64,000 bases of DNA from Variovorax sp. PBS-H4 (GCF_901827205.1 NZ_LR594675.1:4402001-4466000), one strand, 5' to 3'. Positions 15,240 through 24,494 are shown, counted from the stretch's first letter. Numbers and translations are program-made. Notes: a model not told the origin generated them from the sequence alone.

Positions 15240-16760
15240 ATGCCTGAAGCAAATGACGCCGCGCAGTCGGCGGTGAAACTAGAGTTGCCCAACGACGCTC
15301 AGACGCTGACCGACGTCGTCACGGAGTTCTTGCTCGCTGTCTCCTCGGGTCGTGCGTTTGCCGTTGACGTCCCACTCCCCTCCGTCGGGAGTTCGAACTC
15401 GCATCTGGATCTGGCCGATGACTTTCTGGACGCGTCCCTTATCGCCGAGCGTCTTGGCGCCTATGCGACACGACGATCGATGTCGTGGACGAAGGTCGAG
15501 CACTTGAATGTGATCCGGCTTGAACTTGACAGCTACGACCCGCATGCCATGGCGCTGGAACTCGCGCGGATGGCGATATTCGTCGACTATCCCGATCACG
15601 AGACCGATGGTCTGCGCGGAGAATTCGAGCAAATCTGGGAAGCGCGATACGACTACGGGGAATCCCTGGAACAGAGCGAACTCCTGTTCCCCGAGATCGC
15701 CGATCACTACGTCGGCAACCTGATCATGTCGTATGGAGAGTGGGAGGACCCCGAGGCGCTGAGGGAGCATCTTCAGCGCCACCCGGAACGGCGGTATGGT
15801 TTCTTCGTTAGTAGGTCCATCCGCGCAGGTGGTCGGGCCGTTCTTTTGTCGGATGGCGAGTTGATCCTACCGGCGGACGCGTTACTCGCAGAGGTGCTCG
15901 AGAGCGCGGGTTACAGCGGTGAAGCGCTCCTGCCTGCACGGATGGTCATGACCGAGCAAGAGGCCAGTTTCATTGGCGGGCATGTAGTTGTCGGTGTTCC
16001 GTCAGAGCTCGTCACTCAGGCGATCGCCTGCGGCGATGAGTTTGTTCGACGTACGCAGTCCGAGCCGGACTCGTATGACCTCATTGCCTTCGAAGGGCGG
16101 GTCGCCGGTTCCGATGACGAGCCGTCCGCTTGGGTCGGCGATTTGTCGGGGTTTGCCGCACTCAGGTGCTCCGGATTCACCATCGTCTTCTTTAGCGAAC
16201 ACCAGCGCCCCACCCCGGGGCGCGCTGCTCAGGCCGAGGTCCTGCAATCTCTGGCAACAAGCCTGCACGATGGCGGGTCGGCCAAGTCGGCGCCCGATCT
16301 TCCGTGGGAGATGCTCGACGATGAGCTTTTGGAGCAGCTTTGCTGGGACTACCTGTACACATCGCCGCAGTTTGATCGAAACCGGCTGGAGAAGATAGGC
16401 AAGTCACGCTCGCGCGATGGCGGGCGGGACATAGTGGCCTGGACGAACCGCGCCCCCCCTTTCTATCGGCCCCCGGTCAAGTGGGTCTTTCAGTGCAAAC
16501 ACATCCGTGCTGATGACTCGCTGACGCCAAAGCACATCAAGTCCATCGGCGATGTGATCGAACAATACGATGCCGGGGGGTACGGCGTGATGACCTGCGG
16601 GTACATCGATGCCACTCTCCACGACAGGGTCGATTCGATCTGCGGGAAGCGCGGCGTGGAAGTGCGCAAGGTCGATCGCTTTCTACTTCAAGCTTTCGTG
16701 TCGGCGCGCCCGCATCTCGTCGAGAAGTATTTCTGGGTGCGCGGCCCTGTGAAGGGCTGA
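15240..16760 (+). CDS. Mrr-like restriction endonuclease
   Basis: 506 residues. The C-terminal 150 residues look like an Mrr-type PD-(D/E)XK domain: a LLEQLCWDYLY helix, then GKSRSRDGGRDIV (catalytic Asp near 396) and WVFQCKHIR (QxK near 417-420), followed by GYGVMTCGYID. The N-terminal 330 residues match nothing I know and are acidic. It sits between AIPR and Vsr, separated by 43 and 23 bp, and looks less GC-biased than its neighbours, so it may be a later insertion. Mrr-type enzymes often cut modified DNA, so it could target phages that evade the main system by base modification; that is inference. Confidence 0.75.
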   Translation: MPEANDAAQSAVKLELPNDAQTLTDVVTEFLLAVSSGRAFAVDVPLPSVGSSNSHLDLADDFLDASLIAERLGAYATRRSMSWTKVEHLNVIRLELDSYDPHAMALELARMAIFVDYPDHETDGLRGEFEQIWEARYDYGESLEQSELLFPEIADHYVGNLIMSYGEWEDPEALREHLQRHPERRYGFFVSRSIRAGGRAVLLSDGELILPADALLAEVLESAGYSGEALLPARMVMTEQEASFIGGHVVVGVPSELVTQAIACGDEFVRRTQSEPDSYDLIAFEGRVAGSDDEPSAWVGDLSGFAALRCSGFTIVFFSEHQRPTPGRAAQAEVLQSLATSLHDGGSAKSAPDLPWEMLDDELLEQLCWDYLYTSPQFDRNRLEKIGKSRSRDGGRDIVAWTNRAPPFYRPPVKWVFQCKHIRADDSLTPKHIKSIGDVIEQYDAGGYGVMTCGYIDATLHDRVDSICGKRGVEVRKVDRFLLQAFVSARPHLVEKYFWVRGPVKG

Positions 16761-16783
16761 TTTAGCCGATTCGGTACAAGCCC

Positions 16784-17242
16784 ATGGTTGATGTCGTCTC
16801 CCCCGCCGACCGCAGCCGGATGATGGCCGGCATCCAGGGCAAGAACACCAAGCCCGAGCTGATCGTCCGCCGGATGCTCTTCGCCTCGGGCTACCGCTTC
16901 CGGTTGCATCGGCGCGACCTGCCTGGCACGCCCGACATCGTGATGCCGGGGCGTAAGGTGGCCGTTTTCGTCCATGGCTGCTTCTGGCACATGCACCAGG
17001 GGTGCCGATTCGCCAAGATGCCGACGACGCGGCCGGAGTTCTGGACAGCCAAGCTGGTGGCGAATGTGGCGCGCGACCGCAGCGCGGTCGAGAAGCTGCA
17101 AGGCCTTGGCTGGCGGGTGCTGTGCATCTGGGAATGCTCAACGCGCGACGCCGAAGCCGCCGCAGGCCTGCAAGCCGCCATGAACTCGTGGATCGAGAGC
17201 AGCGAGCCCCTTGGCGAGATCAGCGCACCGACACGAGGTTAA
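16784..17242 (+). CDS. vsr: Very short patch repair endonuclease
   Basis: 152 residues with the Vsr signature: VSPADRSRMMAGIQGKNTKPE at the N-terminus, GTPDIV with catalytic Asp51, and FVHGCFWHMHQGC containing the zinc and active-site His/Cys. Vsr nicks at T:G mismatches produced when 5-methylcytosine deaminates, so it protects the host from mutation by the C5-methyltransferase encoded at 19292-20854. It is followed after two bases by the next gene. Confidence 0.95.
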   Translation: MVDVVSPADRSRMMAGIQGKNTKPELIVRRMLFASGYRFRLHRRDLPGTPDIVMPGRKVAVFVHGCFWHMHQGCRFAKMPTTRPEFWTAKLVANVARDRSAVEKLQGLGWRVLCIWECSTRDAEAAAGLQAAMNSWIESSEPLGEISAPTRG

Positions 17243-17244
17243 GC

Positions 17245-19077
17245 ATGACCGATGCAACCACCCAAGCCCTCCGAGACTTGGCCGAAGTTCACCTCGCCGC
17301 AGCCCTCAAACCGTTGCCAACCGACAGGCTCGACCGCTTTGTCTTGTTCATCGAAGTGGTCCGCGCTATGGACTACTGGGGCACCCATGCCCCGGCCCTG
17401 ATCGGCGATGACGAAAAAGTCGCGCAGTCATTCGATCTCATGTATTGGGGATGGAACAGGGCCGTGGCCGAGCTCTTTGAGCCGTTGGACCAGCCCGGCG
17501 CCTTCCCCATGATGGAGAGCACACAAGAGTCGCGCACATCCGCTGCAGGCCTCATGCAGGAGTTTGGCAAGGTGTCGTTGCTGCGCCGCTTGGCCGACAT
17601 GTGCGAACGAGGCATCATGGAAGTAGCTAGGGATGGCGACGAGTTTCACATCCACATGAGCGAAGACGCGCGGACGCAGTTCGCCGATGCTTTGGAATTG
17701 GACAAATTCAAGGCCGCCGAGGCGCGATTTCCATCATCGAGCGCTGGCTGGACAATGGCTTCAATGCGCGATGCCTTCTGCTTCCCCGAAATGCCGGGCA
17801 ACTATCTGGCAATAGCTAACGCGCCGGTAAAGCGCTGGCTCAGACCCGACATCCAGGAGTTCATCAAGCCGCTCGTGAAGCCGTGGGACACGGGCTATGG
17901 CGTGATGGTGGCGTATGACGCCCGAATCGAGGTGGACAAGCACTACATGGCCGTGGCGCTGGCTCTGGCCACGCCCTGGCGCGAGGACTCAGGCATTCAT
18001 GCCGACGCAAAACTGGGCTCCATCACCGGCGCGGATATCGCGGGCGTCGGCGCGGCGCTCATTAGCCTTCATGCCAAACACTTCGGCTGCGTGTCGGTCG
18101 CCAAGAAGCTTTTCCCCGAGGTGTCGGTTGCTCAAAGCCTGACTATTTGGGGGCCAAGAGACACGCTCGAAGAGTCGATCTCCATCATGAGTGGACGCCC
18201 AAAGCCAGTGGTCCATGCAGTCTTCAATGCTCTGGCGATGACATCAGAGCAATCCAAGAAGCTCGCCGGACACTCCACGCCACTGATTCCACTGCTCTTC
18301 GACCTAGGCAATGGGTTCATCTTGCGGCCGGTCTCGTGCCTCACCCGAAACCCGTTCACGGCAGCCAGAACCCAGCATCAGTGGTTGGACCCGCGCACAG
18401 AGCACGCCGTCGCCGCCGACCGCGAGGATTGGATGCGCGAGCAGCTCTTTGGGGTGTTCGGTGGAAATCGCTATATCCGCTTCCCCGGCAACCTGAAACT
18501 TCGCCGAGGCGGCGCGGTCCTCACGGACATCGACGCGATCATCTACGACAAACTCACGGGAGACGTCGGCCTATTTCAGTTGAAGTGGCAGGACTACTCC
18601 ACCAACGACGTGCGCCAGCTTCGCAGCAAGGCCGCCAACCTCTCGGCAGAGCTGGTGGACTGGTCGGCAAAGGTCAAGTCTTGGATAGAGGAGAACGGCC
18701 CCTCGGCGCTCGACAGGTCGCTGCGGCTAAAGCAGAAGAGGCGCGAGGCCGTCAAAGGTGTGCTGCTCTTCGCTATTTCGAGGTCGTCGGTCCGCACGCA
18801 AGGCTATGGCATCAAGACTGACGTCGCAGACTTGGCCATGGGCGTCTGGCCGCAGTTCGTTCGCGCGCGCATGGAGGTCGGCCCTTCCGCTTGGTCTTTG
18901 CGAGACGTTCACGCTCGGCTGATCGAAGAGCACGGGCAAGTTCCCACCGTACATCCGATGCCGGCAGTAATTCGGATCGCCGACAAGACGCTCAACATCC
19001 ACGACTTTTGGAACCGGACAGACGAAAAGAGCAATGGCTCGGAAGATGGCACGGGAGCCGCCGACCGCGCGCTATAA
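17245..19077 (+). CDS. Putative nuclease, last gene of the defence operon
   Basis: 610 residues starting at ATG 17245, two bases after the vsr stop; the longer open frame to 17002 is out of phase with vsr and is not real. No family is recognised over the first 400 residues. Near residues 422-450 the pattern AVLTDIDAIIYDKLTGDVGLFQLKW gives D-x-D ... Q-x-K, as in nuclease domains of the PD-(D/E)XK superfamily. It ends 214 bp before the end of the convergent methyltransferase gene. Its place in the operon implies a role in the same system. Function is predicted only from this motif and context. Confidence 0.6.
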   Translation: MTDATTQALRDLAEVHLAAALKPLPTDRLDRFVLFIEVVRAMDYWGTHAPALIGDDEKVAQSFDLMYWGWNRAVAELFEPLDQPGAFPMMESTQESRTSAAGLMQEFGKVSLLRRLADMCERGIMEVARDGDEFHIHMSEDARTQFADALELDKFKAAEARFPSSSAGWTMASMRDAFCFPEMPGNYLAIANAPVKRWLRPDIQEFIKPLVKPWDTGYGVMVAYDARIEVDKHYMAVALALATPWREDSGIHADAKLGSITGADIAGVGAALISLHAKHFGCVSVAKKLFPEVSVAQSLTIWGPRDTLEESISIMSGRPKPVVHAVFNALAMTSEQSKKLAGHSTPLIPLLFDLGNGFILRPVSCLTRNPFTAARTQHQWLDPRTEHAVAADREDWMREQLFGVFGGNRYIRFPGNLKLRRGGAVLTDIDAIIYDKLTGDVGLFQLKWQDYSTNDVRQLRSKAANLSAELVDWSAKVKSWIEENGPSALDRSLRLKQKRREAVKGVLLFAISRSSVRTQGYGIKTDVADLAMGVWPQFVRARMEVGPSAWSLRDVHARLIEEHGQVPTVHPMPAVIRIADKTLNIHDFWNRTDEKSNGSEDGTGAADRAL

Positions 19078-19291
19078 CGGGTATTAATTCGATGCCACCA
19101 CACTGGCATGACGCACATCGCCGCCGCCATCGCTCTCGAATTCAGTCAAGGATTCCACGACTGCACGGGGCCTTAGCAAATGCGAAGGTGGTCGAGCGCA
19201 ACCAAGCTGAGACGACGCCTTGTAAGACGAGGCGTGGAACCTGGCCAAGTCGCGGGACTTCCGAGTCAAAGGCGGAGGTAGCGCCTGCCGC

Positions 19292-20854
19292 CTACTTGCG
19301 CGGCGACGACATGAAGGCGTAGATGATCTCCGCGATCTGCTTGGCCAGCAGTGGCGGGACCGCATTGCCGATCTGCCCGTATTGCTCGGTGCGGTTTCCC
19401 TCGAAGAAGTAATTGTCGGGAAAAGTCTGCAGACGGGCGGCCTCGCGCACCGTCAGGCTTCGGCATTGCGCCGGGTCCGGGTGGATGTAGTAGTGCCCAT
19501 CTTTCTTGATGTGGGCCACCACCGTCGATGACGGATGCTTGCCCATCTGCACGCGGAAGCGGTCTTTGAATGGGATCGTCTCCTCGTCCACGTTCACATG
19601 GTCGGGCAAGAGCCTCGGCGGGAAGTTGCGCAGGTCCGGGGCATATTTCTGAGTAGCCGCGAAGCACGCCGCAAACATGTAGCGGTGTAGGTCCGATCGC
19701 ATGTGGCTGCGCGTCTCGTGCTGGAGGACGCCGCCCACCTTGGAGTCGAGATACCACTCGCGCAGGATCTTAGGCATAGCCTCCCCCGGATCGACTGCCA
19801 TGGGGATGAAGGTCGAGCCAAAGGTGGCGTGCTTTTCGGCCTTCTTGATGAACTTCTCCATGGCGGTCTCGATAACGTTGCGCGCGGGAACGCGCCATCC
19901 TTTGAGCGCCAAGGGGGACTCCCGCAGGGCCTTCATCCACGCCTCTTGGGAGTCCGGCTCCTTGGACAACCGGCTACGCAACTCTGGAAGGCCTGCGAGC
20001 GCGGCGCTCACGCCGACCTTTTTCTTGAGCTTCGTCAGCAGGAAGCGCTCAGGACTTTCAGTCAGCGCCGGGGTCGCTTTTGCCACGTCGGAGCGGATGC
20101 CAAAAAGGATCACGCGGTGGCGGCTTTGGGGGATGCCGTGGTCGTCGGCCTCAATCACATAGTCGTTCGGGTCTAGCTCCTCCCCCTCTTTCTTGTGGAC
20201 CACAAGCGACCTGATCTCGTAGCTCAGATCCTCTCGCGGCGATTTGAGGTCGCCGAGGATTTGCTCAAAGATGCGCTTGCCGGAGTTGGTGGAGTTGAGC
20301 ATCCCCTTGACGTTCTCCATTACGAAGACAGCCGGTGCGAATTCCTGGATGATGCGCAGGTACTCGGTGTAAAGGAAGTGCTTGGCGTCGGCCTCGAACT
20401 TCTTTGGGTCCTTGCTGCGCAGGCGTGAGCGTCCAGCCAGCGAGTAGGCTTGGCACGGCGGGCCGCCGATAAGTACCCAGTCGGTCTGGTTGCCCAAGGC
20501 TTCCCGAATCCAGCCATCCACCTCCTTGGCAGGGGTCGCGCCGAGCTCCGCGCAGCGCGCCTCCTTGGCGGCGCGCTCAGCCGCATCCTTGATGTCGGAA
20601 TGAGCCAGGAACGCCTCGCGCGTAATCTTCCCGCGGATGTAGTCGTAGTAGCAACTCGGGACCTCGCCCCTTGGGAACTTGCGGAAGATCGACCGCAGAA
20701 GCAGCGTTCGATGGGCAACGGGGTCCATCTCGACGGAGACCTTGACGGCGAAGCGCCGCGCGCCACTCCCGTCAAAAATAGACGAAAAGCCTTCGCATAG
20801 CCCCCCCGGTCCGGCGAACAAGTCGATCACCGGAATCTCACTGCACCGCGACAT
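19292..20854 (-). CDS. DNA (cytosine-5)-methyltransferase
   Basis: 520 residues with all main C5-methyltransferase motifs: I DLFAGPGG (11-18), IV GGPPCQAYS with nucleophile Cys134, VI ENV (180-182), VIII QSRHRV, IX SLTVREAARLQTFP and X GNAVPP. It transfers methyl groups from S-adenosylmethionine to DNA cytosines and presumably marks host DNA as self. The sequence specificity (target-recognition domain between VIII and IX) cannot be read. It is on the opposite strand and converges on the operon, so protection and attack are transcribed separately. Vsr nearby is the expected partner. Confidence 0.95.
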   Translation of the reverse strand: MSRCSEIPVIDLFAGPGGLCEGFSSIFDGSGARRFAVKVSVEMDPVAHRTLLLRSIFRKFPRGEVPSCYYDYIRGKITREAFLAHSDIKDAAERAAKEARCAELGATPAKEVDGWIREALGNQTDWVLIGGPPCQAYSLAGRSRLRSKDPKKFEADAKHFLYTEYLRIIQEFAPAVFVMENVKGMLNSTNSGKRIFEQILGDLKSPREDLSYEIRSLVVHKKEGEELDPNDYVIEADDHGIPQSRHRVILFGIRSDVAKATPALTESPERFLLTKLKKKVGVSAALAGLPELRSRLSKEPDSQEAWMKALRESPLALKGWRVPARNVIETAMEKFIKKAEKHATFGSTFIPMAVDPGEAMPKILREWYLDSKVGGVLQHETRSHMRSDLHRYMFAACFAATQKYAPDLRNFPPRLLPDHVNVDEETIPFKDRFRVQMGKHPSSTVVAHIKKDGHYYIHPDPAQCRSLTVREAARLQTFPDNYFFEGNRTEQYGQIGNAVPPLLAKQIAEIIYAFMSSPRK

Positions 20855-21190
20855 CAGTTCTTTTGCTCGTGTTCAATATGAAGTCTTTAAAGCGCGCACG
20901 CTGAAGCGAAAAAAGGGTCCGGCAGCGAGACGCCTGGACCCAGTTTCAATAACTTATATTTTAGCCGTACCATCCAGGGACAGACCGATGACTGCTCAAC
21001 GCTCGACCCTCCTCGTGGAAACTCCGCACGCTTGGTGAAACAAGCCGATTCGGCGCCACCGACAAGCACTAGCCTCTCATCTCCCAACGCAGTGCGAAAG
21101 TACGTCCCGCAAGTCCAATCCAATTCGCTTCATGTCCAAGTGTCATGCAGTGGGAAGCGGCGGTTTGTTCGCAATGGAGAGAACAATCCG
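20855..21190. other. Junction between defence island and conjugation module
   Basis: No gene seen. It holds the promoter region of the methyltransferase (only a weak ribosome-binding site precedes ATG 20854) and the terminator at 20909-20941. An AT-rich patch near 20940-20965 is the only other notable feature. No attachment-type repeat was found. Confidence 0.45.
20909..20941 (-). terminator. Rho-independent terminator
   Basis: Inverted repeat GGGTCC (20915-20920) and GGACCC (20936-20941) with a 15-base loop; on the minus strand it is followed by six T. It lies about 250 bp downstream of the last trb-operon gene and about 55 bp upstream of the methyltransferase start, separating the two minus-strand units. 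Confidence 0.65.
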
Positions 21191-21406
21191 TTAGTCTCCC
21201 ATCTTCCTGAATCCTCGATCCCGCGCCATGAACACCTCCAGCATGTGCGGCACCAGCGCAACTGCATCCACGCGCTCGCCATAGGTCTGCGTGTGCAGCG
21301 CGGCGTAGCGGTCCAGTTCCGTCTTGAGGCTGGCTGGGCATGTAAAGGTCAGCTTGACGCACTCGGTCCTGGGCAATGGACCGAGGCGCAGTTTATTCGT
21401 GCTCAT
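21191..21406 (-). CDS. DUF2274-type small protein at the end of the trb operon
   Basis: 71 residues (MSTNKLRLGPLPRTECVKL..). The start at 21406 overlaps the trbI stop by ATGA. Small proteins of this type (DUF2274) regularly follow trbI in Tn4371-like conjugation clusters; the sequence has the look of a ribbon-helix-helix protein (KLTFTCPASLKTELDRYAAL). Probably a DNA-binding or regulatory accessory factor; function not established. Confidence 0.8.
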   Translation of the reverse strand: MSTNKLRLGPLPRTECVKLTFTCPASLKTELDRYAALHTQTYGERVDAVALVPHMLEVFMARDRGFRKMGD

Positions 21407-22716
21407 TGCGAAGCGCTCCGCGGAAAAAACAGCGGCTGGTATGGCCGCAGGATGAGGTCCTTGCTCACCATGACACGCATCGGAAACCCCGGTCGGATTG
21501 TCAAGGTCGGCTGAATGCTCGCGTTGCGCTTCGTGATCTCCTGCCCTGCCTGGTTCACCGTGTCCTGCGCCCCCTCGCGCACGGCGATCACGAGGCGATT
21601 GCCGTCCTGGTCCGTCCGGCTCTGCGGCGCCGCCAACTCGGCGCCCACGCCGAGCAGCGTCGACAGCGCCGCGCCGGCCAGGATCCGATCCCAGTGCCAG
21701 TCGACACCGTCCTCCAGCCCGGCATAGCCAGCGGGTTCGATCCCCGGCAGCCGATCCAGCGCCACCGATGACGTGTCCGGCAGGATCAGCCGTGTCCACA
21801 CCAGCAGCACGCGCCGCTGCCCGAACGCCACCTGGCTGTCATAGCGCCCGATCAGCCGCGAGCCCTGAGGGATCAGCAGGTGCCGGCCGGTCGCCGTGTC
21901 GTAGACCGCCTCAGTGACGGTGGCGATCACCTGCCCCGGCAGGTCGGAGTTGATGCCCGTCACCAGCGCCGCCGGGATGACGGTCCCCGCCATTACCTGG
22001 TACGGCGAAGCCGGCAACTGCAGACTGCCGGGATTGCGCGTGGCCGGGTCACCGGCATTCGCCAGAAAGGCTTCCTTTCGGTCCTGGCGGTTCTGCGCCA
22101 CTACAGGATCAGCCGGCGAATCCAAGGCTGGGCTCATCGCGCCCAAGGGATTGAATGGCAGCTGCCCCGCGGTCAGCCCGGACCGCTCGACGTCCGCTGC
22201 GAGCATGGTCCGCTCGGCGGCAGTCCCCCGCTTTGCAGCGGCACCATCGCCGCTGCGCCGGAAGAACACCGAGGACCGCGCCGCTTCCTCGTCCGCCAAT
22301 CGCTCGGCCTGCGCTGGATCGACGCCCTGCCCCGCCCTCGCCTCCATCGGCTGCTGCGCCTTCGCCATGGCCGACCCGAGATCGCCCGGCAGCGGCGGCC
22401 CCAGCACCGGTGGCGCCGGCTTCGGCGCCGGCGGCACCCCGGCATAGTCCTTCGGCAACTGATCCAGCCCATCCGCCCGCGCCACGCGGTCCACGTTGTA
22501 CAACTCGGCGGCCGGGTTGCGCTCGCGCTTTTGCGACTGCAACGACCACATCGTGCCGCCGAGCACGGCCGCGGCCAGGGTGCCGACGCCGACCGCCAGC
22601 ATGCGACGGTTGAGCCGCACGACCGACCGGGGCTGCGCGCGCAGGGCCACCGTCTCCGGCGCGACCTTGGGCGGGACCGGGGACGACGAGGGCAACACCG
22701 TGTCCTCCGCACTCAT
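21403..22716 (-). CDS. trbI: TrbI, VirB10-like conjugation protein
   Basis: 437 residues. Cytoplasmic N-terminus, one membrane segment near residues 40-57 (LAVGVGTLAAAVLGGTMWSL), a Pro-rich periplasmic linker, and a VirB10 beta-barrel domain (VMAGTVIPAALVTGINSDLPGQ, LLIPQGSRLIGRYDSQV, GYAGLEDGVDWHW). It spans inner and outer membranes in the type IV secretion channel. It overlaps trbG by ATGA. Confidence 0.95.
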   Translation of the reverse strand: MSAEDTVLPSSSPVPPKVAPETVALRAQPRSVVRLNRRMLAVGVGTLAAAVLGGTMWSLQSQKRERNPAAELYNVDRVARADGLDQLPKDYAGVPPAPKPAPPVLGPPLPGDLGSAMAKAQQPMEARAGQGVDPAQAERLADEEAARSSVFFRRSGDGAAAKRGTAAERTMLAADVERSGLTAGQLPFNPLGAMSPALDSPADPVVAQNRQDRKEAFLANAGDPATRNPGSLQLPASPYQVMAGTVIPAALVTGINSDLPGQVIATVTEAVYDTATGRHLLIPQGSRLIGRYDSQVAFGQRRVLLVWTRLILPDTSSVALDRLPGIEPAGYAGLEDGVDWHWDRILAGAALSTLLGVGAELAAPQSRTDQDGNRLVIAVREGAQDTVNQAGQEITKRNASIQPTLTIRPGFPMRVMVSKDLILRPYQPLFFPRSASQ

Positions 22717-23756
22717 GACCCATCGCTCCGGGCACCTGGTACGCCGCCGATCGCGCCATCCGTGCGCTCGATACGCACCACCTCGGCCTTGCCGCCCTTG
22801 AAGCCGCCCAGCCGCAGCTCCGCCGCGCCGAAGAGGCGGTCTACCACGTAGTACGGCGAGCGGAAACGGTAGTTCACAAGTTGCCCGTCGCCCTGCGGCC
22901 CGATCACGAACAGCGGCGGCAGCTCGCCCTGCGCGATGCCGCCCGGGAACTGGATATAGACCCGCTGCCCGTCGTCGAAGGCGCGCAGCGGCTTCCAGGA
23001 GGGCGCATCGCCGCTGATCGCGTAGCGGAACCGGATCTGCTCCACCGACAGACCCGCATCCGCCGGCGCCGCGGCCTGTGCGTCCCTCGCCTGCTTCTGC
23101 AAGGCCAGCATGCGGTCCTTCGGATAGTCCCAGGACACCGACGCCATCCAGGCCTGCGGCGTCGAGGACAGCTCAAGCAGGTAAGTGCGCCGGTTCGTGG
23201 TGATGACCAGGTTCGTCTTGAGACCAACGCGCGTGGGTTTCACGAGCACATGGACCCGCTGGTTCGCACCGCTGCCGCTGACCGTGTCGCCCACGATCCA
23301 GCGCACCGTGTCGCCGGCCGAGACGGCCACCAGTTCCTCGCCCTCCTGCAGCGCGACGAGGGTCACACGGCCCGGGCTCGTGTAGACCTGATACAGCGCG
23401 CCGTCCGCATACGGCCAGACCTGAATCGCGTTGACGTAGCCCTCGCGCGTCGGCGCGATCCGGGCCTCTTCGTTGGCCCGCGAGACCCGCACTTTCTCAT
23501 CGACGGGTTCCGGCGCCGGATTGGCTTCCTGCGCGCTCGGCAGCGCCTTCATCTGCCCAGGCAGCGGAAGAAGCTTTGGTACCTCCACCACCTCGATGGG
23601 CGGGGCCGGCTCGGGCAATGGCTGTGCGGTGGCGGCCACCGGCTCGTCTAGCGAGATTGCCGGCGGTGCCTTGCCCTGCGTGGCGCAGCCCGCGGCGACC
23701 GCCACAACGCTCAGCAAGATCGGCGCAGATACGCTTCTACGGAAATCAGTCTTCAT
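22713..23756 (-). CDS. trbG: TrbG, VirB9-like conjugation protein
   Basis: 347 residues from ATG 23756, which overlaps the trbF stop (ATGA). The N-terminus is a lipoprotein-type signal (VVAVAAGC lipobox near residue 23). The VirB9 pattern follows: VYTSPGRVTLVALQEGE, then RVHVLVKPTRVGLKTNLVIT and a C-terminal domain with FDDGQRVYIQFP and LPPLFVI. It forms part of the outer-membrane core complex with TrbI. Confidence 0.95.
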   Translation of the reverse strand: MKTDFRRSVSAPILLSVVAVAAGCATQGKAPPAISLDEPVAATAQPLPEPAPPIEVVEVPKLLPLPGQMKALPSAQEANPAPEPVDEKVRVSRANEEARIAPTREGYVNAIQVWPYADGALYQVYTSPGRVTLVALQEGEELVAVSAGDTVRWIVGDTVSGSGANQRVHVLVKPTRVGLKTNLVITTNRRTYLLELSSTPQAWMASVSWDYPKDRMLALQKQARDAQAAAPADAGLSVEQIRFRYAISGDAPSWKPLRAFDDGQRVYIQFPGGIAQGELPPLFVIGPQGDGQLVNYRFRSPYYVVDRLFGAAELRLGGFKGGKAEVVRIERTDGAIGGVPGARSDGS

Positions 23757-24466
23757 GGCTTGGTTCCTTTCGCTGTATCCGTCGCATCGAGCTCGCGGCT
23801 CCACGACAGACCGTTGACGTAGATGCCCAGCGGGTTCCTGCGCAACCGTTCCTCGGTGCGCGGCGCCTGCAGCACGATCGCGAGCACCGCGGTCCAACGC
23901 TCCAACCCCGCTGCCTCGCCGTTGACGTAGCGGCGCTCGGTCCAGCGCACCTGGAACGACGAATCGCTCGCGCGCACCACGCTGTTGATCTGCACCGCCA
24001 CCGAGCTCTCTCCGATGCGCGAGAACGGATTGTTGGCACGCGCGTGGTCGTTCAGCGTCGCGGCGCCGCGGTCCGTCGTGTACTCGTAGGCCTCGAGCCA
24101 GTTCTGCCGCACCACGATCGGATCGATCGACAATGACCGCACGTCGGTGATGAAGCGCGCGAGGTGATGTGCGATCTGCGCGTCGCTGGGCTTGTAGGGC
24201 GTGGCGGCCTCGCCGACCGCGCGCACCTGGCCGGCGCTGTCCACCTCGACGACATAGGGCGTCACGATCGACTGCGCCGAGCGCCAGACCAGCCCGCCAG
24301 CCATCAGCAGGGCCAGCGAGAGACAGCCCAAAGCCATCAAGCGCCAGTTCTTCGCCTGCACGCGCGCGCTGCCGATGCGCTGGTCCCAGACCTGCGCCGC
24401 GGCTTGGTACGGGGTGACGGGCTCGGGCGTGTTCGAGTACCGCACCTGGGGTCGCTTGAATCGCAT
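23753..24466 (-). CDS. trbF: TrbF, VirB8-like conjugation protein
   Basis: 237 residues. Short cytoplasmic N-terminus with NTPEPVTPYQAAAQVWDQRIG, a membrane segment near 43-62, and a periplasmic NTF2-like VirB8 domain (TPYVVEVD, ITDVRSLSIDPIVV, RWTERRYVNGE). It is an inner-membrane assembly factor of the secretion channel. It lies 28 bp after trbL and overlaps trbG. Confidence 0.95.
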   Translation of the reverse strand: MRFKRPQVRYSNTPEPVTPYQAAAQVWDQRIGSARVQAKNWRLMALGCLSLALLMAGGLVWRSAQSIVTPYVVEVDSAGQVRAVGEAATPYKPSDAQIAHHLARFITDVRSLSIDPIVVRQNWLEAYEYTTDRGAATLNDHARANNPFSRIGESSVAVQINSVVRASDSSFQVRWTERRYVNGEAAGLERWTAVLAIVLQAPRTEERLRRNPLGIYVNGLSWSRELDATDTAKGTKP

Positions 24467-24494
24467 GGATGGTTCTCCTCAAAAAGAAGCCGGA

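Noticed and set aside
13421..15292. 623-codon open frame antisense to the AIPR gene
   Set aside because: Same effect; low-complexity, no motif, and the AIPR protein on the plus strand is unmistakable.
17002..17244. Longer N-terminus for the 610-aa nuclease-like protein
   Set aside because: The extension overlaps vsr in another frame and has no protein-like character; ATG 17245 two bases after the vsr stop is the natural start.
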